Part shown: in pieces, positions 1 through 5,021 of the stretch
How the letters are laid out: every line of letters begins with the position of its first letter
Position numbering within the stretch: position 1 is the first letter of the stretch
NCBI GenBank assembly: GCA_900549155.1
Contig: URNF01000116.1
Span: 1-6,351 of the forward strand
Direction of reading: 5' to 3'
Length of the DNA stretch: 6,351 nucleotides
DNA from: an uncultured Oscillospiraceae bacterium
GTDB taxonomy: Bacteria; Bacillota; Clostridia; Oscillospirales; Acutalibacteraceae
Translations under genes and position numbers: made by a program
Notes under the pieces: generated by a model
The model's database searches: none
The model's input: the letters and a program-made list of their open reading frames with translations, nothing else
Told to the model about the DNA's origin: nothing

Positions 1-2343
1 TCCGACAGCGGTGCCGGTGTGGGTAACTCTGCATATGACGGCGATAACGCCGTCTTTACCATGCGCAGCGGTGTGATCCGCGATAACGAGGCGGGCGCTG
101 TCGGCGGCGGCATCTCCAGCTATACCAACGGCAGCGGCAAGGTGACCATCACCCTGTCGGGCGATGCGGTCATTCGCAACAACAAAGCGAAAAACGGCGG
201 CGGCATCAGCAGCAGCTACGGCGGCGTGACGGTGACGATGTCCGAAAACGCCGCGATCAAGGACAACTCCGTTTCCGGCACACGGTATGATCAGAATAGC
301 GGCGGCGGTGTCTATTTCATTGCCAGTTCTGCAAACTATCCCACCTTCAACATGAACGGCGGCACGGTTTCCGGCAACAGCGCAAAGCGCGGCGGCGGTT
401 TCTGTGTCGGCTACGGCGCGCTGAACATACGGGGCGGTTCTGTCACGGGAAACACCGCAAGCTACGGCGGCGGTGTGTATGTGAATCATGCCGAGACCGT
501 GACGCTCAGCGGCAAAGCAAACATCACGGGTAACTATGACGGCACAGGTGCCGACAAGAAGAACAACAATCTGTATCTGAATGTATCCGATCTGAAGATC
601 ATGGCTGCCGGGATGACCGACGGCGCCGAGATCGGTGTCACCTCGCCGAACGGCGCATCACTGCCCATGACCGTCACCGGCGACACCGTGACGAAAAACT
701 ATTTTGTTTCCGATGATGCCGCCTATGAAACGGCAATCGACTTGGACGGCTATGTGATCCTGAGAACGGTGACCGCAAAATACACCGTGAAGATAAATCT
801 TCCCACGGACGGCAGTGCAAGCCACGTCACCACCACCGGCGCGCTGGAGCAGACTGTGGCAACCGATAGCTACAGAGCTGTGAGGGTACAGGCGGACGAC
901 AGCCACTATTTCAGCAACGACAATCGCCATGACCTCGAGGCAAAATTGGAAGGAACCGGCATCTATGTGGCGACGGTGAACGAAAGCGAAAGCCTCGTCA
1001 TCACCGGTTCTCCCACGAAGAATGTCGAAGTTACGCTTGTCACAACGGCAAAAAGGAAGCACGTAGCACCCCGTGTTTGGGGTCAAGCACCCGACACGGC
1101 GGACGGCAATGGCTATATCAACACAAATGAAGGGCACTATTCTCTGGAATACCGCAGAAAGGGCACAGAGGAGTGGAAGAACTTCGGCGCTCTGCTGTGG
1201 TGCGCCGTGGAACCGGGCTATACCTATGAGGTGCGCTATAAATGCTCTGTCACCGATATGGTTTCTCCCATCAGCGAATGCTATGTGCCTACATATACCA
1301 TCCCCAAGGTAGCGGATCCCACTCCCAATAACTATGTCTATGACGGTCAGCCGCATGACGGCGTGGCGCTGGGGCAGGACTATGCGGTTTCCTCCGGCAC
1401 GAACACAGCGACCGATGCGGGAACGTATGTGGTATACATCACCCCCGCCGACGGCAAGCAGTGGACAGACGGCACGACGACCGCAAGGGCAGTCACCTGG
1501 CGCATCGACGCTGCCGATCAGGACGCTCCCGCGGGGCTGACCGGTGTGAAGCCCACCACGGTCGGGGCAAACGACGGCAAGATCACCGGCGTGACAGCTG
1601 CCATGGAATACCGCAAGACAGGTGCTGCCCAGTGGATCGCCTGCGCCGACGGTGAGATCACGGGACTTGCGGCGGGCAGCTATGAGGTGCGATACAAGGC
1701 GGTCAAGAACTATAACGCCGGCAAGGCGTTCACCGTCACCGTTCCGAGCGGCGACAAGCCGATCTTTGTGCTGACCGTTCTCGGCGGCAGTGGTTCGGGC
1801 AGCTATGAGCAGGATACGACCGTGACGGTCAAGGCAAACGCGCCCGCAGAGGGAAAGGTGTTTGACAAATGGGTGCTCCGCAGCGGCGACGCGACGATCG
1901 CCGACGTGAACAGCGCGACCACTACTGTGACCGTCAAAAATGCGGCAAGCACCGTCGAAGCGACCTATAAGGACGATAATCCGACGCACACGCACAGCTA
2001 TGAGACAAAATGGTCGCATGATGCAGATAATCACTGGCACGCATGCGCCTGCGGCGACAAAGCAGACCTTGCGGCACACACCTTTGTCTGGAAGACGGAC
2101 AAGGCGGCGACCGCGACCGAAACGGGACTGCGGCATGAGGAATGCAGCGTCTGCGGCGCAAAGCGCAGCGAGAACACCGTCATTGCAAAGCTCTCGGGCG
2201 AAAATACCGAAAACGGGAACAGCACTTCTCCGAAAACGGGGGATACCTGCAATATGTTCCTGTGGATCGCTCTGCTGTTCGTCAGCGGCGGCGTGGTCGT
2301 CGGCGCGACGCTCGCACCTAAAAAGAAAAAATGCAGTGAATAA
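1..2343 (+). CDS. Sortase-anchored multidomain surface protein, beta-helix type (5' end missing)
   Basis: The frame is open from base 1 to the TAA at 2341-2343, giving 780 residues. The N-terminus lies off the left edge; the GTG at 19 is internal to a repeat and is not a real start. In window-codon numbers, 1-190 is a right-handed parallel beta-helix with repeated GGG(I/V) turns and SGN/TGN motifs (e.g. GGTVSGNSAKRGGG), and 190-258 looks like its cap. A module of unclear family follows at about 261-350. An Fn3-like module (about 355-435) contains YSLEYRRKG and YEVRYK. An Ig/MBG-like module (437-506) contains VYDGQPHDG and TDAGTYVVY. A second Fn3-like copy spans 507-585, and an InlB-B-like repeat with FDKWV spans 588-658. 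A paired His/Cys module (662-724) and the anchor SPKTGD (743-748) plus hydrophobic segment and KKKK tail complete the protein. It should be displayed on peptidoglycan, perhaps as an adhesin; ligand and signal peptide cannot be seen here. Confidence 0.9.
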   Translation, partial: SDSGAGVGNSAYDGDNAVFTMRSGVIRDNEAGAVGGGISSYTNGSGKVTITLSGDAVIRNNKAKNGGGISSSYGGVTVTMSENAAIKDNSVSGTRYDQNSGGGVYFIASSANYPTFNMNGGTVSGNSAKRGGGFCVGYGALNIRGGSVTGNTASYGGGVYVNHAETVTLSGKANITGNYDGTGADKKNNNLYLNVSDLKIMAAGMTDGAEIGVTSPNGASLPMTVTGDTVTKNYFVSDDAAYETAIDLDGYVILRTVTAKYTVKINLPTDGSASHVTTTGALEQTVATDSYRAVRVQADDSHYFSNDNRHDLEAKLEGTGIYVATVNESESLVITGSPTKNVEVTLVTTAKRKHVAPRVWGQAPDTADGNGYINTNEGHYSLEYRRKGTEEWKNFGALLWCAVEPGYTYEVRYKCSVTDMVSPISECYVPTYTIPKVADPTPNNYVYDGQPHDGVALGQDYAVSSGTNTATDAGTYVVYITPADGKQWTDGTTTARAVTWRIDAADQDAPAGLTGVKPTTVGANDGKITGVTAAMEYRKTGAAQWIACADGEITGLAAGSYEVRYKAVKNYNAGKAFTVTVPSGDKPIFVLTVLGGSGSGSYEQDTTVTVKANAPAEGKVFDKWVLRSGDATIADVNSATTTVTVKNAASTVEATYKDDNPTHTHSYETKWSHDADNHWHACACGDKADLAAHTFVWKTDKAATATETGLRHEECSVCGAKRSENTVIAKLSGENTENGNSTSPKTGDTCNMFLWIALLFVSGGVVVGATLAPKKKKCSE
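1138..1698 (+). repeat. Two diverged copies of an Fn3-like module in the surface protein
   Basis: Two segments share a pattern of an EYR(R/K) strand, a tryptophan about 7-8 residues later, then YEVRYK. The first runs from 1138 (YSLEYRRKGTEEW) to 1242. The second runs from 1603 (MEYRKTGAAQW) to 1698. At the DNA level TATGAGGTGCG recurs at 1225-1235 and 1681-1691. This points to an old internal duplication, now separated by the MBG-like module. Similar modules are common in surface proteins of gut Clostridia. Confidence 0.6.
1984..2172 (+). other. Paired His/Cys module of the surface protein
   Basis: The first half has HTHSY, HWHACACG (His678, His680, Cys682 and Cys684 in window codons) and an AAHTF hinge. 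The second half has FVWKTDKAA, GLRHEEC and CSVCG (His712, Cys715, Cys718). This layout of CxCG followed by a half with CxxCG is recognisable from many Firmicutes wall proteins, always near the C-terminus. The CxC/CxxC plus His pattern suggests zinc binding, but I know of no established function. It sits between the InlB-like repeat and the wall anchor. Confidence 0.6.
2227..2340 (+). other. C-terminal sortase sorting signal (SPKTGD type)
   Basis: A Ser/Asn-rich linker leads to SPKTGD at 2227-2244. A hydrophobic stretch of about 23 residues (codons 750-772) follows, then PKKKKCSE at the C-terminus. Motif, membrane segment and basic tail form the classical three-part wall-sorting signal. Cleavage would be expected between Thr and Gly. 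The motif departs from canonical LPxTG, having Ser in place of Leu, a variant common in gut Clostridia. Which sortase reads it cannot be told, as no sortase gene lies in the window. Confidence 0.85.
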
Positions 2344-2366
2344 TGCTTATAACACAAAAGACAAAA

Positions 2367-2390
2367 GGCGGCTATCAAATGATAGCCGCC
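2367..2390. terminator. Bidirectional hairpin terminator between convergent genes
   Basis: A perfect 10-bp stem (GGCGGCTATC / GATAGCCGCC) closes an AAAT loop. On the minus strand the hairpin is followed by a T-rich run (TTTTGTCTTTTG), so it fits the flavoprotein gene best. On the plus strand it is followed only by CTTTG, a weaker signal for the surface protein gene that ends 23 bp before it. It occupies most of the 58-bp gap between the two stop codons. Confidence 0.8.
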
Positions 2391-2401
2391 CTTTGCTGTA
2401 T

Positions 2402-3019
2402 TTATCGGATAAAGTGCGTCGCAACGCGCGGTTCTTTTTCGGGAAGTCCGAACTGCTTTTTGCCGAGGGCGATGCTTTTCATGAGAAAGGTCATGTTTCT
2501 CGCCAGTGTGCGCATGGTCTGTTTGCCTTCCTCGTCCATGTCAGCTTCTCCCGCCGCACGTCCGTGGATGGAATTCCAATACTGACTGGACGCGATCGGC
2601 ATTTGTGATATGGTGAAATACTTGTTCAGCTCGTCAAAGGTCGCTGAGCAGCCGCCGCGCCTTGCGCACACAACGCTTGCGCCGACCTTCATGGTCTTAT
2701 CAAACGGTGTGCTGTAAAACAGGCGGTCGAGAACGGCAATGAGCGTGGCGTTGGCGGAAGCGTAATAAACGGGGCTGGCGATCACCAGCCCGTCGGCTTC
2801 CTGAAATTTCGGCGCCAGTTCATTGACAATGTCGTCAAAGGTGCATTTTCCGAGCGTTGCGCATCGCCCACAGGCAACACAACCGCGCACATCCCGATTG
2901 CCGACCTCGACGATCTCGGCATCAATGCCCGCCGCACCAAACACCTTTTTCATCTCGTTCAGCGCGACAGCGGTGTTTCCGTTTGCGCGCGGACTGCCGT
3001 TTAACATCAATACCTTCAT
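2402..3019 (-). CDS. Flavodoxin-fold NAD(P)H-dependent oxidoreductase with four-Cys cluster
   Basis: This 205-residue protein belongs to the NADPH-dependent FMN reductase / WrbA-like flavodoxin-fold group. The N-terminal strand MKVLMLNGSPRANGNT carries the FMN-phosphate loop (residues 8-16). ASPVYYASANATL at 81-93 is the typical flavin-contacting loop, followed by DRLFYS. Between them Cys47, Cys50, Cys53 and Cys59 form C-x2-C-x2-C-x5-C, which fits the compact motif of iron-sulfur flavoproteins (C-x2-C-x2-C-x4-7-C). A [4Fe-4S] cluster is therefore possible, with roles in electron transfer or reduction of quinones, nitro compounds or oxygen species; the substrate is unknown. RRGGCSATFDELNKYF and YWNSIHG are further family signatures. 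The ATG at 3019 is chosen because GGAG lies 8 bases upstream and homology begins there, although the frame stays open to 3241. It looks monocistronic. It is cytosolic, with no signal peptide. Confidence 0.88.
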   Translation of the reverse strand: MKVLMLNGSPRANGNTAVALNEMKKVFGAAGIDAEIVEVGNRDVRGCVACGRCATLGKCTFDDIVNELAPKFQEADGLVIASPVYYASANATLIAVLDRLFYSTPFDKTMKVGASVVCARRGGCSATFDELNKYFTISQMPIASSQYWNSIHGRAAGEADMDEEGKQTMRTLARNMTFLMKSIALGKKQFGLPEKEPRVATHFIR

Positions 3020-3027
3020 GTTCTCTG

Positions 3028-3034
3028 CTCCTTT
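3028..3034 (-). promoter_or_regulatory. Ribosome binding site of the flavoprotein gene
   Basis: On the minus strand this reads AAAGGAG, ending 8 bases before the ATG at 3019. It fixes that start over upstream codons in the same open frame. Confidence 0.8.
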
Positions 3035-3061
3035 ATTTGACTTGCATCGGTATCCGCAAAC

Positions 3062-3070
3062 AGTATAGCA
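3062..3070 (-). promoter_or_regulatory. Candidate extended -10 promoter for the flavoprotein gene
   Basis: The minus strand reads TGCTATACT, matching the extended -10 form TGnTATAAT with one mismatch. No good -35 hexamer is found 16-18 bases upstream, which an extended -10 can tolerate. Transcription would start near 3055, leaving a leader of about 35 bases. A second TATACT occurs at 3095-3100 on the same strand without a suitable -35 either. Confidence 0.45.
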
Positions 3071-3134
3071 CATATTCCGAAAAAAGTATACGCCGAAAAA
3101 TGCGTTTGTGTCGGCAAGACGCCGCGTTGCCGTT

Positions 3135-3148
3135 TGTTTTGCAAAACA
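3135..3148. promoter_or_regulatory. 14-bp perfect palindrome in the divergent intergenic region
   Basis: TGTTTTGCAAAACA is fully self-complementary with no spacer. It ends 18 bp upstream of the -35 box at 3167, where activator or repressor sites commonly lie. It is too short and has no T-run, so it is not a terminator. A protein-binding site is inferred; no regulator gene of recognised type other than the sigma/anti-sigma pair is nearby. Confidence 0.35.
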
Positions 3149-3163
3149 GAAAGATCCCGAAAC

Positions 3164-3176
3164 CGGTTGACAACCG
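3164..3176. promoter_or_regulatory. Inverted repeat overlapping the -35 box, possible operator
   Basis: CGGTTG-A-CAACCG is a perfect 6-bp inverted repeat around one base. It covers the TTGACA -35 element at 3167-3172 completely, so a dimeric protein bound there would block RNA polymerase. Part of the symmetry comes from the -35 sequence itself (TTG-A-CAA), so only the outer CGG/CCG arms are beyond what a -35 box would give. Confidence 0.3.
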
Positions 3177-3195
3177 AGCGTTTGACAGGCATAAT
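3167..3195 (+). promoter_or_regulatory. Sigma-A-type promoter of the sigma/anti-sigma operon
   Basis: TTGACA (3167-3172) is a perfect -35 box. A 17-base spacer leads to CATAAT (3190-3195), five of six matches to TATAAT. Transcription would start near 3202, giving a leader of about 57 bases before the ATG at 3259. A second TTGACA at 3182-3187 has no good -10 at 17 bases. The operon thus appears to have housekeeping-type transcription; no convincing ECF-type promoter was found. Confidence 0.75.
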
Positions 3196-3258
3196 AACGA
3201 GGATAAAAAAGCTTGTAACACTCTTTGTTTCCCGCCGTCATACATACGGGGGCAAGGT

Positions 3259-3792
3259 ATGAAGACTATATTCAGTGAAACGCGCACACCGATCGGGAAA
3301 ACAGCGCTTTCGAAAGCGGCAGTGCACACCGCACTGATTGTTGCGTGCGGTGCGCTGTTGGGCATGCTGGCAAAGCTGTTGGATATATACACGGTCGATC
3401 TCGGCGATGTCTTTTCGCAAATGTCCGTTTGGATCTTTCTCTGCACGGTTATTGCGGCGCAAAGCAGCACGCCGCACAGAGCCGCTGTGAATGTCTTTGG
3501 CTTTTGTATGGCGATGCTGGCAACATATTATCTGACCGCAGATCGGACGAAAAGCGTCTATTCCGCGGCATTTGCGCGCGGCTGGACGTTGTTTGCGCTG
3601 CTGTCGCCGCTGTTTGCCTTTTTCTCCTGGTATGCAAAGGGGAAAGGGCGCATTGCTAAGCTGCTCACCGTCGGTATTCTGCTTGTGATGCTCGCTGCGG
3701 CAGTGATCCTGTTTGACAGGGTGCGGGTTGCCGATGTGGTTTTTGCTGTTCTGACAGGCTTTGTTTTGCGAAAAAACGAGAAAAGTGGGTGA
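3259..3792 (+). CDS. Uncharacterised polytopic membrane protein, first gene of sigma operon
   Basis: The product has 177 residues and is mostly hydrophobic. Predicted membrane segments by eye are about 19-41, 53-69, 76-93, 105-125, 132-152 and a weaker one at 157-171, so five or six passes. The motif LLDIYTVDLGDVFSQMSVWIF after the first segment and ATYYLTADRTKSVYS after the third are polar, conserved-looking loops. From memory it resembles small Firmicutes membrane proteins of the DUF6518 type; I could not verify this. No catalytic motif is evident. The start is the ATG at 3259, preceded by GGGGG at 3248-3252; the frame is open upstream, but that part lies opposite the flavoprotein gene. It ends 9 bases before the sigma factor gene in the same direction, so co-transcription is very likely. 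It could be a sensor, a partner of the anti-sigma factor or simply an envelope protein; these are inferences. Confidence 0.82.
   Translation: MKTIFSETRTPIGKTALSKAAVHTALIVACGALLGMLAKLLDIYTVDLGDVFSQMSVWIFLCTVIAAQSSTPHRAAVNVFGFCMAMLATYYLTADRTKSVYSAAFARGWTLFALLSPLFAFFSWYAKGKGRIAKLLTVGILLVMLAAAVILFDRVRVADVVFAVLTGFVLRKNEKSG
3788..3792 (+). promoter_or_regulatory. Weak ribosome binding site of the sigma factor, overlapping the upstream stop
   Basis: GGTGA pairs with the end of 16S rRNA and lies 9 bases before the GTG start at 3802. It contains the TGA stop (3790-3792) of the membrane protein gene. This suggests that sigma factor translation depends partly on ribosomes finishing the upstream gene. 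Confidence 0.45.
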
Positions 3793-3801
3793 AGTGTTCG
3801 G

Positions 3802-4275
3802 GTGAAGGACTTTGAAAGAATATATACGGCATACTACGATGTCGTATTCCGATATGTGTTGTCTCTTTGCCGGAATGCAGTATGGGCGGAGGAGATCACC
3901 GAAGAAGCCTTTTTCAAGGCGCTGAAAAGCATAGACCGCTTTCGCGGCGAATGTAAATGGGATGTCTGGCTGTGCCAGATCGCGAAAAATACATTTTTCA
4001 CTGCAGCAAAGCGACGACAGCGGCAGACGGATTTCCCGCCTGCGGATATTTTGTCGGATGCTTCGGTCGAACAAAGTCTGTGCGATAAAGAAACGGCACT
4101 GCAGATACACAGGCTGCTCCACGCATTGGAAGAACCGTACAAAGAGGTGTTTTGGATGCGCACCTTCGGAGAGCTTGCTTTTCGCGACATCGGCGCTCTT
4201 TTCGGCAAAACGGAGAGCTGGGCGCGCGTCACATACCATCGGGCAAAAATGAAGATCAAGGAGAAATTGACATGA
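3802..4275 (+). CDS. ECF-type RNA polymerase sigma factor (sigma-70 family)
   Basis: The protein has 157 residues, a usual length for extracytoplasmic-function sigma factors with only regions 2 and 4. Region 2 spans about 3-73, with FERIYTAYYDVVFRYV for core binding, AEEITEEAFFKAL, and a -10-contacting part around WDVWLCQIAKN. A variable linker (about 74-97) leads to region 4 (98-155). There EPYKEVFWMRTFGELAFRDIGALFGKTESWARVTYHRAK is shown here only in outline: LAFRDIGALFGKT begins the helix-turn-helix and WARVTYHRAK is the recognition helix. It would direct RNA polymerase to envelope-response genes. The start is GTG at 3802, the first possible start after the in-frame TGA at 3790, and homology begins at MKDFERIY. 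The gene overlaps the anti-sigma gene by ATGA, typical of sigma/anti-sigma pairs. The exact ECF group cannot be assigned by eye. Confidence 0.93.
   Translation: MKDFERIYTAYYDVVFRYVLSLCRNAVWAEEITEEAFFKALKSIDRFRGECKWDVWLCQIAKNTFFTAAKRRQRQTDFPPADILSDASVEQSLCDKETALQIHRLLHALEEPYKEVFWMRTFGELAFRDIGALFGKTESWARVTYHRAKMKIKEKLT
4258..4263 (+). promoter_or_regulatory. Ribosome binding site of the anti-sigma factor, inside the sigma gene
   Basis: AAGGAG lies 8 bases before the ATG at 4272 and is embedded in the last codons of the sigma factor. Because it is much stronger than the sigma factor's own site, and the genes overlap by ATGA, the anti-sigma factor should be made at least in step with its partner. 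Confidence 0.8.
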
Positions 4276-4934
4276 ACTATTCCTGTGAAGTCATACAAGA
4301 CCTCTTACCGCTGTATCTCGACGGTGTGTGCAGCGCACAAAGCCGCACGGCGGTCGAACAGCACCTGCGGGAATGTCCCGCTTGCCGAAGCTTTTTGGAC
4401 ACGATGCACGAAGCCGACACAGTGGAAACAGCAGGCTTTGACGCGGAAAAAGAACGTCAAAGAGCAGCTTCGTTCAAGGCCGTCAAAAGAAGTGTGCGCA
4501 GACGGCAGATGCTCGCTGTCACGGTCGCGGTGGTGCTGCTGGCAACAGCGGCACTGGTGACCGTCGGTATTCTGAAAAGCACGGTGAACGTCGTAGCATA
4601 TCGGGACAATGTCTCCGTTTCCATGACGGACGGAAATTTGATAGGACGCCTGCAGGGAAGCAGGGAAACCGCCGTGAGTATCAAAAGAGTCACCGGTATC
4701 ATAAACGGACGGGAGGAAACAGTCCTGTTTTTCTGTGTATCCGACACAAGGTGGGATGCCCTCACCACCGACGCAAAAGTGTTTTCGGAATTTACCCTTT
4801 GTCCTGCGGACAAAAGTGCAGATGCGGTCGATGCCGTATACTACTACATGGGAGCGTATACGGGCATTGAAAGCATGAACAGCGATGACCTGCAAAAGAT
4901 CATCGCTGATTCGAAGCTGCTGTGGAAAAAGTAG
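4272..4934 (+). CDS. Transmembrane zinc-finger anti-sigma factor
   Basis: The product has 220 residues. The N-terminal cytoplasmic domain carries the ZAS/zf-HC2 signature: Cys5, then DLLPLYLDGVCS, then HLRECPAC giving H31-x3-C35-x2-C38. This domain binds and inhibits the cognate sigma factor encoded just upstream. After a charged stretch ending RRRQ, one membrane helix spans about 80-101. The remaining ~118 residues should lie outside the cell, and contain GNLIGRLQGS, FFCVSDTRWD, VDAVYYYMGAYTGIE and a C-terminal LLWKK. This pattern occurs in other Firmicutes anti-sigma factors. Two ectodomain cysteines, Cys155 and Cys177, could form a disulfide. The ATG at 4272 is supported by AAGGAG and by the ATGA overlap with the sigma gene; in-frame codons further upstream lie within the sigma gene. 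How the factor is released (proteolysis or conformational change) is not shown by the sequence. Confidence 0.9.
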   Translation: MNYSCEVIQDLLPLYLDGVCSAQSRTAVEQHLRECPACRSFLDTMHEADTVETAGFDAEKERQRAASFKAVKRSVRRRQMLAVTVAVVLLATAALVTVGILKSTVNVVAYRDNVSVSMTDGNLIGRLQGSRETAVSIKRVTGIINGREETVLFFCVSDTRWDALTTDAKVFSEFTLCPADKSADAVDAVYYYMGAYTGIESMNSDDLQKIIADSKLLWKK

Positions 4935-4957
4935 GTCAAATCACGCATATGCAAAAC

Positions 4958-4995
4958 CACCCTCTGCCGATCACTCGGCAGAGGGTGTTTTTTTT
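4958..4995 (+). terminator. Strong intrinsic terminator of the sigma/anti-sigma operon
   Basis: A perfect 13-bp stem (CACCCTCTGCCGA / TCGGCAGAGGGTG) with a TCAC loop is followed directly by eight T residues. It lies 23 bases after the anti-sigma stop codon. Read on the minus strand the same hairpin is followed by GTTTTGC, a modest T-run, so it probably also ends transcription of ppdK, whose stop codon is 26 bases away. Confidence 0.93.
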
Positions 4996-5021
4996 AGATA
5001 GCCAAATGCGGAAGTCTTACA

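Noticed and set aside
658..2136. 492-codon open frame on the minus strand opposite the surface protein
   Set aside because: Its translation has no domain-like pattern and is rich in Arg, Cys and His, as expected from reading the reverse of GC-rich coding DNA. The plus-strand protein has clear domains throughout.
3159..3182. ECF-type promoter GAAACC...CGTT for autoregulation of the sigma operon
   Set aside because: The gap of 14 bases is shorter than usual for AAC/CGT-type ECF promoters, the -10 match is partial, and a much better sigma-A promoter overlaps it.
3020..3241. N-terminal extension of the flavoprotein frame by 74 codons
   Set aside because: The flavodoxin fold begins at MKVLMLNGSPR with a good ribosome binding site directly upstream. 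The extension would cross the intergenic promoters and has no family similarity.
3231..3252. Leader hairpin hiding the GGGGG site of the membrane protein gene
   Set aside because: Only 4-bp stems (CCCG/CGGG or CCGT/ACGG) can form, with loops of 7-12 bases. Too weak to call a riboswitch or attenuator.
2857..3258. Long upstream extension of the membrane protein frame
   Set aside because: It runs antisense through the flavoprotein gene, contains no membrane-like sequence and lies upstream of the likely transcription start near 3202.
3238..4239. 333-codon minus-strand frame across the membrane protein and sigma factor genes
   Set aside because: It is antisense to two well-supported genes, and its translation shows no recognisable domain or regular hydrophobic pattern.
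4152..4271. Longer anti-sigma start inside the sigma factor gene
   Set aside because: The extra 40 residues are the sigma region 4 read in another frame. The ATG at 4272 has AAGGAG and the family N-terminus MNYSCEVIQDLLPLY.
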